Of a DNA stretch of 64,000 bases, positions 28,101 through 41,040 are shown one piece after another. Source of the stretch: Quadrisphaera sp. DSM 44207 (GTDB taxonomy: Bacteria; Actinomycetota; Actinomycetes; Actinomycetales; Quadrisphaeraceae); NCBI RefSeq assembly GCF_900101335.1, contig NZ_FNKA01000002.1, positions 558,001-622,000 on the forward strand. The letters run 5' to 3'. The notes beneath the pieces are model-generated. The model searched no databases. It was given only the letters and a program-made list of their open reading frames with translations, and was not told the origin of the DNA. Both the position numbers and the translations under genes were made by a program. Position 1 is the first letter of the stretch, and each line of letters starts with the position of its first letter.

Positions 28101-28195
28101 TCGGGCGACCCGCCCTGGGTCAGGCGACCCGCCCTGGGTCAGGCGACCTGCTCGGCGTCAGGCGACCTGCTCGGCGTCAGGCGACCTGCTCGGGG
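28101..28195. repeat. Five tandem 19-bp repeats at the 3' end of priA
   Basis: Five adjacent 19-base units start at 28101, 28120, 28139, 28158 and 28177; the clearest is tcaggcgacctgctcggcg. The last unit carries the end of priA (codons for EQVA and the stop). Because 19 is not a multiple of 3, a TGA from successive units lies in different frames. The array fills much of the 168-base gap between priA and def and could also fold. The number of units may vary between strains. Confidence 0.85.
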
Positions 28196-30294
28196 TCCAG
28201 CTGCACGCGCACGGCGCCCGGGGCCTTGCGGGCGCTGCGCAGGGCCGCGCCCGCGCGCAGCGCCGCGGCCAGGGCGTCGCGCTCGGCGCGCGGCACCCGC
28301 ACCAGCGCACTCACCGGCTGCTCCGCCTCCGCCGCGGCCCCGGCGGCACCCGCGCGCCCCGCCGGCGCGGCGGGGGCGGGGCCGAGCACCTGCGCGCCGG
28401 GCGGCAGCGGCGCGAGGGCGAGCAGCTGGTCGACCGCGGCGGCGGGGCCGCTGACCCGCGCGACGACGACGGCAGGCGGCAAGCCGAGCTCGCGGCGCTC
28501 GGCCAGCTCCCGCGCGGCGTGCCAGGCCGGGTCCCAGCGCACCAGGGCCTCGACCGGCGCGGGCCCGGGCGGCGCGAGCAGCACCACGGCGCCGCCCTCG
28601 CCCGCCGGGCGCACGAGGGAGGCGGCGGCGGTCCAGCGCCGCAGCGCCTCCTCCCCCGCCCGCAGGTCCGCGCGCTCGAGCAGCGCCCAGCCGTCGAGGA
28701 GCAGCGCGGCCGCGTACCCGCCCTCGGCGACCGGCTCGGCGCCCGGCGTGGCGACGACGAGCGCGGGCGCGGCGGGCACGGCGGGGAGCACCTCCCCCGC
28801 CCCCGAGGTGCGCACCGGGACGCCGGGGAAGGCGCGGCCGAGCTCCTCGGCGGTGCGGCGCTGGCCGACGACCACGGAGCGCACCCGGTCGCCGGCGCAG
28901 GCGGGGCACCGCCACCCGGCGGCGGAGCGCCCGCACCAGCGGCAGTCCGGCACGGCGCCGGCGCCGTGCAGCTGCAGCGGGCCCGCGCAGTGCGCGCACC
29001 GCGCGCGGGCGCGGCAGTGCGCGCACGAGAGGGCCAGCAGGTAGCCGCGCCGCGGCACCTGCACGAGCACGGGGCCGCTGTCCAGGGCCGCGCGCGCCGT
29101 GCGCCACGCCAGCGAGGGCAGGCGGGCGCTGCGCGCGGCCGCGTCGCGCTCCTCCTCCGCCTGCGAGCCCGGCAGCAGCACGCGCGGCGCGGCGGCGCGC
29201 ACGGCCGCGCGCGGGGCCTCCACGGCGCGGGCCCACCCCTGCTCGCACCACAGCTGGGCCTCGACCGTGCGGCTCGTGCCGCCGAGGAGCAGGGCGGCGC
29301 CGCTGCGCGCCGAGCGCAGCGCCAGCACCTCCCGCACGTGCGGGTAGGGGGCGTGCGGCTCCGCGTGCAGGTCGTCCCCGTCGTCCCACACCCCCAGCAG
29401 CCCGAGGTCGCGCACGGGCGCGAACATCGCCGCGCGCGTGCCCACGGCGACGCGCACGGTGCCGCGGCGCAGCGCGAGCCACGCGCGGTAGCGGGCCGAC
29501 TCGCCCTGGTCGGCGGTCAGCCGCACGTGGCGGCCGGCGCCCAGGGCGGCGCGCAGGGCGGCGTCGACGCGCTCGACGTCGCGGTGGTCGGGCACCACGA
29601 GCAGCGCGCCGCGGCCCGCGGACGCGGCGGCGGCGGCGGCCGCGGCCAGGGCGGCGGGCCAGTCCTCCCCCGGCAGCGCCGTCCACACCGCCCGCACGGG
29701 GTCGCCGGCGCGCACGCGCTCGAGCAGGGCGGGCCCGGCGGGGTAGGCGGCCCAGGGCCCGGGCTGCGGGTGCGGCACCGGCCCGGGCGGCTGTGCCGGG
29801 ACGGCGGCCTTCTCCGTGGCGGCGTGCCGGCGCGGCACGGCCAGGCGCAGGACGTCGGACAGCGTGCCGGCCCAGCGGTCGGCGACCTCGCGGCACAGCC
29901 CGAGCAGCTCGGCGTCGAGGACGGGCTCGGCGGAGACGACGCGGCGCAGCGGCGCGAGCCGGCCGGCGTGCTCGGCGGCGGCCTTGCGGGCGAGGACGAA
30001 GCCCTCGACGTCCTGCCCGGCGAAGCGCACCCGCACGCGCACCCCGGGGCGCGCCTGCTCGGCCATGGAGGCGGGGACGGCGTACTCGAAGGGGCGGTCC
30101 AGGTGCGCCAGGCCGACGTCGACGGCGACCTCGGCGACCGGGTCCGCGGCGGCGAGCGGCTCCGGCGGCCGGGGCGCGCGCGGCGCGCGGGCGCGCACGG
30201 CCGCGACGGCGGCGCGCCCGGCCAGGGGCGCGCCGTCCAGCTGCAGCTCGTCGGTGCCCGCACCGGCCGCGCCGGCCGCGCCGCCGGTGCTCAC
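28177..30294 (-). CDS. priA: PriA-type primosomal protein with lost ATPase motifs
   Basis: PriA restarts stalled replication forks. This 705-residue protein has the N-terminal DNA-binding domain (VDVGLAHLDRPFEYAVP), a helicase-like core and the zinc-binding module (eight Cys in four CxxC pairs, from CAHC near residue 434 to CPAC). The helicase motifs are degenerate. The Walker A position reads LPGEDWP rather than GxxGxGKT, and the DExH box reads VWDDGDDLH. This loss is known for actinobacterial PriA, so it probably works as a structural, non-hydrolysing factor. It is not a pseudogene: the frame is open and conserved from end to end. Confidence 0.88.
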   Translation of the reverse strand: MSTGGAAGAAGAGTDELQLDGAPLAGRAAVAAVRARAPRAPRPPEPLAAADPVAEVAVDVGLAHLDRPFEYAVPASMAEQARPGVRVRVRFAGQDVEGFVLARKAAAEHAGRLAPLRRVVSAEPVLDAELLGLCREVADRWAGTLSDVLRLAVPRRHAATEKAAVPAQPPGPVPHPQPGPWAAYPAGPALLERVRAGDPVRAVWTALPGEDWPAALAAAAAAAASAGRGALLVVPDHRDVERVDAALRAALGAGRHVRLTADQGESARYRAWLALRRGTVRVAVGTRAAMFAPVRDLGLLGVWDDGDDLHAEPHAPYPHVREVLALRSARSGAALLLGGTSRTVEAQLWCEQGWARAVEAPRAAVRAAAPRVLLPGSQAEEERDAAARSARLPSLAWRTARAALDSGPVLVQVPRRGYLLALSCAHCRARARCAHCAGPLQLHGAGAVPDCRWCGRSAAGWRCPACAGDRVRSVVVGQRRTAEELGRAFPGVPVRTSGAGEVLPAVPAAPALVVATPGAEPVAEGGYAAALLLDGWALLERADLRAGEEALRRWTAAASLVRPAGEGGAVVLLAPPGPAPVEALVRWDPAWHAARELAERRELGLPPAVVVARVSGPAAAVDQLLALAPLPPGAQVLGPAPAAPAGRAGAAGAAAEAEQPVSALVRVPRAERDALAAALRAGAALRSARKAPGAVRVQLDPEQVA

Positions 30295-30358
30295 GCCGTC
30301 CGCCTCACGCGCACCATTCGACCAGACCCCCCGGACAGCCCCGGGGCGCGACGGGTGC

Positions 30359-31564
30359 TCAGGCGCCGGCGGCCGAGCGCAGGGCCGCGGCGCGGCCGGT
30401 GCCCTCCCAGGTGAACTCCGGCAGCTCGCGGCCGAAGTGCCCGTAGGCGGCGGTGCGGGAGTAGATCGGCCGCAGCAGGTCCAGGTCGCGCACGATCGCG
30501 GCCGGGCGCAGGTCGAAGACCTCCGTGATCGCGGCGGTGATGCGGGAGAGCGGCACCGCCTCGGTGCCGAAGCACTCCACGTACAGGCCGACCGGGTGCG
30601 CCGCGCCGATGGCGTAGGCGACCTGCACCTCGCAGCGGCGCGCCAGCCCGGCGGCGACGACGTTCTTGGCGACCCACCGCATCGCGTACGCGGCGGAGCG
30701 GTCGACCTTGGAGGGGTCCTTGCCGGAGAAGGCGCCGCCGCCGTGGCGGGCCATGCCGCCGTACGTGTCCACGATGATCTTCCGGCCGGTCAGGCCGGCG
30801 TCGCCCATGGGGCCGCCGACCTCGAAGCGGCCGGTGGGGTTGACCAGCAGCCGGGTCGCGGAGCTGTCCAGGGCGACGGCGGACAGGACGGGCAGCACGA
30901 CCTCCTCGCGCACCTGCTCCTCCAGCTCGGCCAGGCGCACCTCGCCGGCGTGCTGGGTGGAGAGCACGACGGTGTCGACGGTGACCGCGCGGTCGCCGTC
31001 GTAGCCGATGGTCACCTGGGTCTTGCCGTCGGGGCGCAGGTGCGGCAGCACGCCCTCCTTGCGCACGGCGGCCAGCCGCTCGGAGAGGCGGTGCGCCAGC
31101 CAGATCGGCAGCGGCATGAGCTGCGCGGTCTCGTCGCAGGCGTAGCCGAACATCAGGCCCTGGTCGCCCGCGCCCTGCCAGTCGAGCGGGTCGTCCGAGC
31201 CCGCGGCGTCCGAGCGCGCCTCGTACGCCTTGTCCACGCCCGCGGCGATGTCAACGGACTGCTGGCCGATCGAGACCTCCACGCCGCACGAGGCGCCGTC
31301 GAAGCCCTTGGTGGAGGAGTCGTAGCCGATCCGCAGCACCGTCTCGCGCACGATCCGGGGGATCTCGACGTAGCCCTGCGTCGTCACCTCGCCGGCCACG
31401 TGCACGAGCCCGGTGGTGACCATGGTCTCCACCGCGACGCGGCTGGCCGGGTCCTGCTCGAGCAGGGCGTCGAGGACGGCGTCGCTGACCTGGTCGCAGA
31501 TCTTGTCCGGGTGGCCCTCGGTCACCGACTCGGAGGTGAACAGGCGCAGGTCGGGCGTGGTCAC
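30359..31564 (-). CDS. metK: S-adenosylmethionine synthetase
   Basis: MetK makes S-adenosylmethionine from methionine and ATP. The protein is 401 residues, the normal bacterial length. [17 protein letters not shown] is the ATP-binding N-terminus. [15 protein letters not shown] is the signature, and [19 protein letters not shown] the phosphate-binding loop. It lies between coaBC and priA as in other actinobacteria. The gap to coaBC is only 36 bases, so there is no room for a SAM riboswitch. Confidence 0.97.
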   Translation of the reverse strand: MTTPDLRLFTSESVTEGHPDKICDQVSDAVLDALLEQDPASRVAVETMVTTGLVHVAGEVTTQGYVEIPRIVRETVLRIGYDSSTKGFDGASCGVEVSIGQQSVDIAAGVDKAYEARSDAAGSDDPLDWQGAGDQGLMFGYACDETAQLMPLPIWLAHRLSERLAAVRKEGVLPHLRPDGKTQVTIGYDGDRAVTVDTVVLSTQHAGEVRLAELEEQVREEVVLPVLSAVALDSSATRLLVNPTGRFEVGGPMGDAGLTGRKIIVDTYGGMARHGGGAFSGKDPSKVDRSAAYAMRWVAKNVVAAGLARRCEVQVAYAIGAAHPVGLYVECFGTEAVPLSRITAAITEVFDLRPAAIVRDLDLLRPIYSRTAAYGHFGRELPEFTWEGTGRAAALRSAAGA

Positions 31565-31600
31565 GGCTCTCCCAGGGGCGTTGCGGGCAGGCTGGCCACT

Positions 31601-32914
31601 CTAGCCAGCCGGGTGCAGGGCTCCGGCACGCCGCCGCACGGCGTCCCAGACGGCGTCGGCGACGACCTCCTTGGCCGCCGGGCCGACGCGCTCCTCCTGC
31701 TCGTCGGCCCCGCCGGAGCCGGCCGGGAGCAGGACGACGGTGTTCTCGGGCGAGCCGAAGGCCCGCCCGGCGCTGACGTCGTTGACCACGAGCAGGTCGC
31801 AGCCCTTGCGCGCCAGCTTGCGCCGGGCGTGCTCGAGCACGCCCGCGCGCTCGTCGCCGGTCTCGGCGGCGAAGCCGACGAGGACGGCGCGCTGCGGCAC
31901 GCCCCCCGCGCGGCGGGCGGCGACGAGGTCGGCGAGGACGTCGGGGTTGCGCACCAGGCGCAGCAGCAGCGCGTCGTCCGCGTCGGCGGGGTCCTCGCTC
32001 TTCTTGATCTTGTGCTGGGCCTCCTGCGCGGGCCGGAAGTCCGCGACGGCGGCCGCCATGACGACCGCGTCGGCGTCCGCGGCGGCCGCGAGCACGGCCT
32101 CGCGCAGCTGGCGGGCGGTGCCGGCGCGCACCACGCGCGCACCGGCCGGGTCGGGCAGGGCGTCGGTGTGCGCGGCCACGAGGGTCACGCGGGCGCCGCG
32201 GGCGGCGGCGGTGGCGGCGAGGGCGTACCCCTGCCGGCCCGAGGAGGAGTTGCCGAGGAAGCGCACCGGGTCCAGCGGCTCGCGCGTGCCGCCGGCGGAG
32301 ACGACGACGTGCCACCCGGCCAGGTCGGGAGCGGCGCTCCCCCGGGCGAGCAGGCGCAGCGCGGCCGCGTGCACGGCCTCCGGCTCGGGCAGGCGCCCGG
32401 GCCCGGTGTCCGCGCCGGTCAGGCGGCCGCTGGCGGGGTCGAGCACCACGACGCCGCGCTCGCGCAGCAGCGCGGCGTTGGCGCGCACGGCGGGGTGCTC
32501 CCACATCTCCGTGTGCATCGCCGGCGCGAGCAGCACCGGGCACCGGGCGGTGAGCAGGGTGGAGGTGAGCAGGTCGTCCGCGCGCCCGTGGGCCGCGCGC
32601 GCCAGCAGGTCGGCGGTGGCGGGGGCGACGACGACGAGGTCGGCCTCGCGGCCCAGCCGCACGTGCGGCACCTCGTGGGCGTCGGTCCAGACGTCGGCGG
32701 CGACGGGCTGGCCGGACAGCGCCGCCCACGTCGCCTCGCCGACGAAGCGCAGCGCGCCGTCGGTGGGGACGACGCGCACACGGGCGCCGCCCTCGGTGAG
32801 CAGGCGCAGCAGCAGCACCGCCTTGTACGCGGCGATGCCCCCGCCGACGCCCAGGACGACGCGGGGGCCCTGCGCGGTGCGGGGGCCCTGCGCGGCGGGA
32901 CCGGAGGTGCTCAG
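31601..32914 (-). CDS. coaBC: Bifunctional phosphopantothenoylcysteine decarboxylase/synthetase, probable CTG start
   Basis: CoaBC makes 4'-phosphopantetheine from phosphopantothenate and cysteine in coenzyme A synthesis. The N-terminal flavoprotein domain (VVLGVGGGIAAYKA, APAMHTEMW) and C-terminal synthetase domain (SAGGTREPLDPVRFLGNSSSG, MAAAVADFRP, KIKKSE) are complete. The conserved GGGIAAYKA segment lies upstream of the first GTG (32818). No ATG, GTG or TTG exists in frame between it and a stop codon inside rpoZ. The likely start is CTG at 32914, giving about 437 residues. The extension has a duplicated AQGPR segment from a direct DNA repeat. Confidence 0.9.
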   Translation of the reverse strand: MSTSGPAAQGPRTAQGPRVVLGVGGGIAAYKAVLLLRLLTEGGARVRVVPTDGALRFVGEATWAALSGQPVAADVWTDAHEVPHVRLGREADLVVVAPATADLLARAAHGRADDLLTSTLLTARCPVLLAPAMHTEMWEHPAVRANAALLRERGVVVLDPASGRLTGADTGPGRLPEPEAVHAAALRLLARGSAAPDLAGWHVVVSAGGTREPLDPVRFLGNSSSGRQGYALAATAAARGARVTLVAAHTDALPDPAGARVVRAGTARQLREAVLAAAADADAVVMAAAVADFRPAQEAQHKIKKSEDPADADDALLLRLVRNPDVLADLVAARRAGGVPQRAVLVGFAAETGDERAGVLEHARRKLARKGCDLLVVNDVSAGRAFGSPENTVVLLPAGSGGADEQEERVGPAAKEVVADAVWDAVRRRAGALHPAG

Positions 32915-32948
32915 GGTCGCGGGCCCGGGGCGGCTCGACGCGGCCGGC

Positions 32949-33293
32949 TCACAGGCCGTTGGCGAGGTCGTCCGGGTCGGCGCCCTCGAGCGGCTCGGTG
33001 GACGTCAGCGACAGGTGCGGCTCGTCGTCCGGGTGCACCGGCTGCACGCTCAGCAGACCGGCGTCGATCTCGCGCAGCGCCACGGACAGGGGCTTCTCCT
33101 GCACGTGGGTCTCCACGAGGGGGCCGACGTACTCGAGCAGGCCCTCGTTCAGCTGCGAGTAGTAGGCGTTGATCTGCCGCGCGCGCTTGGCGGCGTAGAT
33201 CACCAGCCCGTACTTGGAGCCGTCGGCGGCCTCGAGCAGGTCGTCGATGGGGGGGTTGGTGATGCCCTCGGGGGCGGCCGCGGTACCGGACAC
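32949..33293 (-). CDS. rpoZ: RNA polymerase omega subunit
   Basis: Omega helps assemble the beta' subunit of RNA polymerase. The protein is 114 residues. [35 protein letters not shown] and the rest match actinobacterial omega. The GTG at 33293 has a strong GGAGG 4 bases upstream; an ATG further up (within the gmk end) is unlikely. It lies between gmk and coaBC, the standard order. Confidence 0.95.
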   Translation of the reverse strand: MSGTAAAPEGITNPPIDDLLEAADGSKYGLVIYAAKRARQINAYYSQLNEGLLEYVGPLVETHVQEKPLSVALREIDAGLLSVQPVHPDDEPHLSLTSTEPLEGADPDDLANGL

Positions 33294-33370
33294 AGGTCCT
33301 CCATTGCGCTCGGGGGTGGTCCCGCGGGCCGCGGCGCCCCGCTCGAGCGGGGCGCTCGGGGCGGGGCCGG

Positions 33371-33985
33371 TCACTGCGGGAGCGGGTCCAGTCCCATCCA
33401 TGATACGAGCTCGTCGGTGGCCCGCCGGACGTCGTCGTTGACGATCGTCACGTCGAACTCGGACTCGGCCGCCAGCTCCTCGCGCGCGGTGGCCAGGCGC
33501 CGCGCGCGCTCCTCGGGCCCCTCGGTGCCGCGCCCGACCAGGCGGCGCTCCAGCTCCTGCCAGCTCGGCGGCGCGAGGAAGACGAACCGGGCCCCGGGCA
33601 GCACCCGACGCACCTGGCGGGCGCCCTGCAGGTCGATCTCGAGGAGCACCGGGGTGCCGGCGGCCAGGGCCCGTTCCACCGGCTGGCGGGGGGTGCCGTA
33701 GCGGTGGCGGCCGTGGACGACGGCCCACTCGAGCATCTGCCCGTCGGCCACGAGGGCGTCGAAGGCGGCGTCGTCGACGAAGAGGTAGTGCACGCCGTCC
33801 ACCTCGCCGGGGCGGGGAGGGCGGGTGGTGGCCGACACCGACAGCCACACCTGCGGGTAGCGGCGGCGCACGTCGGCGGCGACCGTGCCCTTGCCGACGG
33901 CGGTGGGGCCGGCGAGGACGGTCAGCCGGGCGGGTCCCCCGGGCCGCGCGCGGTCGGCCCCGGCAGCGTCCGGGTCGGCGCTCAG
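33371..33985 (-). CDS. gmk: Guanylate kinase, probable CTG start
   Basis: Gmk phosphorylates GMP to GDP. The P-loop reads [11 protein letters not shown], and [19 protein letters not shown] and [13 protein letters not shown] are typical. The P-loop lies upstream of the first in-frame GTG (33871), so that start would give an inactive protein. No ATG, GTG or TTG occurs in frame above it for over 100 bases. CTG at 33985 overlaps the mihF stop as CTGA, the same arrangement as the GTGA overlaps elsewhere in this window, and gives 204 residues. A second CTG immediately before the TVLAGP segment is a shorter alternative. Confidence 0.9.
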   Translation of the reverse strand: MSADPDAAGADRARPGGPARLTVLAGPTAVGKGTVAADVRRRYPQVWLSVSATTRPPRPGEVDGVHYLFVDDAAFDALVADGQMLEWAVVHGRHRYGTPRQPVERALAAGTPVLLEIDLQGARQVRRVLPGARFVFLAPPSWQELERRLVGRGTEGPEERARRLATAREELAAESEFDVTIVNDDVRRATDELVSWMGLDPLPQ

Positions 33986-34305
33986 GAGTCGAAGCGCTGG
34001 ACCAGCGCGGTGATCTGGTTGGCGCCCAGGCCCCGGACCCGGCGGGACTCCGAGATCCCGATCTCCTCCATCACCTTGGCCGCGCGCACCTTGCCGACGC
34101 CCGGGAGGGCCTCGAGCAGGGCGCTGACCTTCATCTTGCCGACGACGTCGTTCCGCTGGCCCTCCCGGATCACGTCCCCGAGGGAGCCCTGCGAGTACTT
34201 GAGGCGGTTCTTGACCTCGGCGCGCTCCCGCCTCGCGGCAGCGGCCTTCTCCAGCGCTGCGGTGCGCTGCTCGGGAGTCAGGTCGGGGAGCGGCACGGGT
34301 GTCAC
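33982..34305 (-). CDS. mihF: Integration host factor, actinobacterial type
   Basis: This small nucleoid protein (107 residues) binds DNA and was first described as the mycobacterial integration host factor. It has a Lys/Arg/Ala-rich N-terminal helix ([21 protein letters not shown]) and a helix-hairpin-helix fold with [18 protein letters not shown] and [13 protein letters not shown] 34305 is the start, with CGAGGT just upstream. It precedes gmk, with which it overlaps. Confidence 0.95.
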   Translation of the reverse strand: MTPVPLPDLTPEQRTAALEKAAAARRERAEVKNRLKYSQGSLGDVIREGQRNDVVGKMKVSALLEALPGVGKVRAAKVMEEIGISESRRVRGLGANQITALVQRFDS

Positions 34306-34396
34306 CTCGGGTCTCGGAGCGGCGGGGGCCTGGTGGGTCGGGGGGCGGCAGCGAACCTAGCGAGTGCTCGCCACCGAGAGCAACGCCGGGTGGCGG

Positions 34397-35473
34397 TCAG
34401 TGGCCCGACGGGCTCGCGAGCGCGCGGTTGAGGCGCCGGGCCCAGCCCGGACCCCGGTAGACGAACCCCGTGTAGCCCTGCACCAGGTCCGCGCCGGCGC
34501 GCCGGTAGGCCAGCGCGTCGGCCGGTGCGCTCACGCCGCCGACGCCCACGACCAGCGCGTGCGGGCCCAGGCGCCGGCGCAGCCGGGCGACCACGGCGAG
34601 CCCCCGCGCGCGCAGCGCGGGCCCGGACAGCCCGCCCGGGCCGAGGTCGTGCGCGACGGTGGTGTTGACCGCGACGACGCCGTCCAGGCCGAGCTCGGCG
34701 ACCAGGTCGGCCACCGCGTCGACGTCCGCGTCGCTCAGGTCCGGGGCGATCTTGACCAGGAGCGGCACGCGGCGGGCGGGTGCGGCGGCGCGCGCGGCGT
34801 CGCGGGCGGCGACCAGCACGGGCCGCAGCGCGTCCACGGCCTGCAGGTCGCGCAGGCCCGGGGTGTTGGGCGAGGAGACGTTGACGACGAGGTAGTCGGC
34901 GTGCGGGGCCAGCAGGCGGGCGCACTCGGCGTAGTCCCCCGCGGCCCGATCGTGGGGCGTGGTCCTCGACTTCCCGACGTTGACGCCCACGACCGCCGCG
35001 CGGCCGAGGGGCGTGGCGCGCAGGGCGGCGAGGCGGGCGGCGACCGCGGGCGCGCCGTCGTTGTTGAAGCCCATCCGGTTGCGCAGGTGCCCGCCGGGCT
35101 CGCGCCACAGGCGCGGCCGCTCGTTGCCCGGCTGGGCGCGGGGGGTGACGGTGCCGACCTCGACGAAGGCGAAGCCCAGCACGCCCAGCCCCGGCACGCC
35201 GCGCCCCTCCTTGTCGAAGCCCGCCGCGAGCCCGAAGCGGCCGGGGAAGCGGACGCCGGCGACCTCGACGCCGGCGTCCGGCGGCGGGGCCAGCGCCCGG
35301 CGCACCGCGGGAGAGACCCCGGGCACCCGCGCGGCGCCGCGCAGGGCGGCGAAGGCGAGGCGGTGGGCCAGCTCGGGGTCGAGGCGGCGCAGCACGAGGC
35401 GGAACAGCGCGCCGTAGAGGCGCTCGTCGAGGCCCTGGGGAGCCGGCGGGCGCTCAGGCGGCGAGGGCGGCAC
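34397..35473 (-). CDS. pyrD: Dihydroorotate dehydrogenase, quinone-dependent (class 2)
   Basis: PyrD oxidises dihydroorotate to orotate, passing electrons to membrane quinone. The protein is 358 residues. The N-terminal helices ([20 protein letters not shown]) that anchor class 2 enzymes are present, then [47 protein letters not shown] with the catalytic Ser, and VAVNTT. The GTG at 35473 overlaps the end of pyrF by 20 bases and has GAGGAG upstream. It is the last gene of the pyrimidine operon. Confidence 0.95.
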   Translation of the reverse strand: MPPSPPERPPAPQGLDERLYGALFRLVLRRLDPELAHRLAFAALRGAARVPGVSPAVRRALAPPPDAGVEVAGVRFPGRFGLAAGFDKEGRGVPGLGVLGFAFVEVGTVTPRAQPGNERPRLWREPGGHLRNRMGFNNDGAPAVAARLAALRATPLGRAAVVGVNVGKSRTTPHDRAAGDYAECARLLAPHADYLVVNVSSPNTPGLRDLQAVDALRPVLVAARDAARAAAPARRVPLLVKIAPDLSDADVDAVADLVAELGLDGVVAVNTTVAHDLGPGGLSGPALRARGLAVVARLRRRLGPHALVVGVGGVSAPADALAYRRAGADLVQGYTGFVYRGPGWARRLNRALASPSGH

Positions 35474-36331
35474 GGCACTCCTCGGCGGTGCGGCGGGCGG
35501 CGGCCCGCAGGGCGGCGGGGTCGGGCCCGGCGCGCAGCACCTCGCGGCTGGAGGAGGCGAGCACGGCGGGGCGCGCGGCGCCGAAGACGCGGGCGAGGTC
35601 GGCGGCGGTGGCCCCCTGCGCGCCGACGCCGGGGGCGAGCAGCGGGCCGCGCACGGCGGCGAGGTCGATGCCCAGGCGCGCGGGGGCGTCGCCGACGGTG
35701 GCGCCGACGACGAGGCCCACCGGGCCCAGGGCGGGCCCGCCGGGCGCTCCGGCGCCCTCGGCGGCGTTGCGCGCCGCGGCCTCCCGCGCCAGCTGCGCGG
35801 CGACGCTGCGCCCCGTCCCGGGATCGCGCGCGTGCTGGACGGAGGCGCCCTCGGGGTTGGAGGTCAGGGCGAGGACGAACACGCCGCGCCCGCTCGCGCT
35901 CGCCGCCGCCAGCAGGGGCTCCAGGGACCCCCACCCCAGGTAGGCGGTGGCCGTGACGGCGTCCCCGGCCAGCGGGGAGGCGTCGGAGGCGTAGGCGTCG
36001 GCGTAGGCGGCCATCGTCGAGCCGACGTCCCCGCGCTTGGCGTCGACGACGCACAGGGTGCCGGCGGCGCGCAGGTCGGCCACGACGCGCTCGAGGACGG
36101 CGAGCCCGCGCGACCCGTGGCGCTCGAAGAACGCCGCCTGCGGCTTGACGGCCGCCACGGCGCCGGCGAGGGCCTCCACGCACGCGAGGGCGAAGCGCTC
36201 CAGGCCCGCGGCGTCGTCGTCCAGGCCCCAGTCGCGCAGCAGCCCCGGGTGCGGGTCGATGCCGGCGCACAGCGGGCCGTGCTCGGCGACGGCGGCCGCC
36301 AGGCGCGCCCCGAACGGCACCGCGCCCGCGC

Positions 36332-36335
<4 letters not shown>
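35454..36335 (-). CDS. pyrF: Orotidine 5'-phosphate decarboxylase, type 2
   Basis: PyrF converts OMP to UMP, the last step of de novo UMP synthesis. The protein is 293 residues and belongs to the longer actinobacterial/proteobacterial type. [25 protein letters not shown], the catalytic [12 protein letters not shown] and [11 protein letters not shown] are present. The GTG overlaps the carB stop as GTGA. The pyrD start lies inside its 3' end, so these three genes are tightly coupled. Confidence 0.95.
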
Positions 36336-39744
<3,409 letters not shown>

Positions 39745-39745
<1 letters not shown>

Positions 39746-41040
39746 CAGCGCGCTCCTCCCTGCTGCTGGGCGTGCTGGCCGTGCTGGCCGTGCTGGCCGT
39801 GTTGGCCGTGCTCGTCGTGGTGGCCGTGCTCGACGTGGTGGCCGTGCTCGACGTCGGAGGGCGCCGGGCCGCGCACCCCGCTGGCCCGCGGGCCCCTCGG
39901 GACCGCCACGAGCGGCGGCAGCGCGGCGCCCGGGTCGGTCATCAGCGCGACGAACCGGTCGAAGAGGTACCCGGCGTCGTGCGGGCCGGCGGCGGCCTCG
40001 GGGTGGTACTGGACGCTGAACGCCGGCACCTCGGCGCAGCGCAGGCCCTCCACGACGTCGTCGTTGAGGCAGACGTGGCTGACCTCGGCCGTGCCGAAGG
40101 GGGTGGTCACGGGCGCGTCGACGGGGGCGTCGACGGCGAACCCGTGGTTGTGCGCCGTGACCTCGACCCGGCCCGTGGCGCGGTCGAGCACCGGCTGGTT
40201 CACCCCGCGGTGGCCGTAGCGCAGCTTGTAGGTGCCCAGGCCCAGGGCGCGCCCGAGCAGCTGGTTGCCGTAGCAGATGCCGAAGAAGGGGATGCGCCGG
40301 TCGAGCACCTCGCGCAGCACCCCCACCTCGTGCACGGCGGCGGCCGGGTCCCCGGGGCCGTTGGAGAAGAACACCCCGTCGGGGCGCACGGCGAGCACGT
40401 CGTCCACGCCGGCGGTCGCCGGCAGCACGTGCACGTCGATGCCGCGCGCGGCCAGCTGGGAGGGGGTCGTGGCCTTGATGCCGAGGTCGAGGGCCGCCAC
40501 GGTCAGGCGCCGCTCCCCCACGGCCGGCACGAGGTAGGGCTCGGCCGTCGTCACCTCGCCCGCCAGGTCGGCGCCGGTCATCGCCGGGGCGCTGCGCACC
40601 CGCTCGACCAGCTGCTCCAGCGGCCGCTCGGCGTCCGGGCCGGAGAACACCCCCGCCCGCATGGCCCCGCGCTCGCGCAGGTGGCGGGTCAGGGCCCGGG
40701 TGTCGACGCCGCTGACGCCGACGACGCCCTGCTCGCGCAGCTCGTCGGCCAGCTCCCGGCGCGAGCGCCAGGAGGAGGCGCGGCGCGCGGGGTCGCGCAC
40801 GACGAAGCCGGCGACCCAAATCCGCGAGGACTCGTCGTCCTCGTCGTTCCACCCCGTGTTGCCCACGTGCGGGGCCGTCATGACGACGACCTGGCGGTGG
40901 TAGCTGGGGTCGGTCAGGGTCTCCTGGTAGCCGGTCATGGCGGTGCAGAAGACCGCCTCGCCGACCGCGGTGCCGAGCGCCCCGTAGGGCTCGCCCGCGA
41001 AGGCGCGGCCGTCCTCCAGGACGAGCACCGCGCGGCTCAC
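39745..41040 (-). CDS. carA: Carbamoyl-phosphate synthase small subunit with a His-rich tail
   Basis: CarA hydrolyses glutamine to supply ammonia to CarB. The protein is 431 residues. The N-terminal domain has [15 protein letters not shown] and [17 protein letters not shown]. The amidotransferase domain has the nucleophile in [12 protein letters not shown] and the His/Glu of the triad in [14 protein letters not shown]. The last 45 residues are unusual: repeated EHGHH and HGQ units with over ten histidines, encoded by a 9-base tandem repeat. The GTG overlaps the upstream gene as GTGA. Confidence 0.96.
39770..39853. repeat. 9-bp tandem repeat encoding the CarA His/Gln tail
   Basis: Units close to gtgctggcc run through this stretch, sometimes changed to gtgttggcc, gtgctcgtc or gtggtggcc. 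On the minus strand they encode HGQ, HGH and EHGHH units. The array begins 25 bases from the carB start and stays in frame. Confidence 0.8.

Noticed and set aside
28101-28195. CRISPR-like array
   Set aside because: Units are only 19 bases and directly adjacent with no unique spacers, so this is a plain tandem repeat.
28177-30294. priA as a pseudogene
   Set aside because: ATPase motifs are lost but the frame is complete and zinc cysteines are kept; this is the known actinobacterial form of PriA.
31565-31600. SAM riboswitch upstream of metK
   Set aside because: The gap to coaBC is only 36 bases, too short for any known SAM aptamer, and no such fold is visible.
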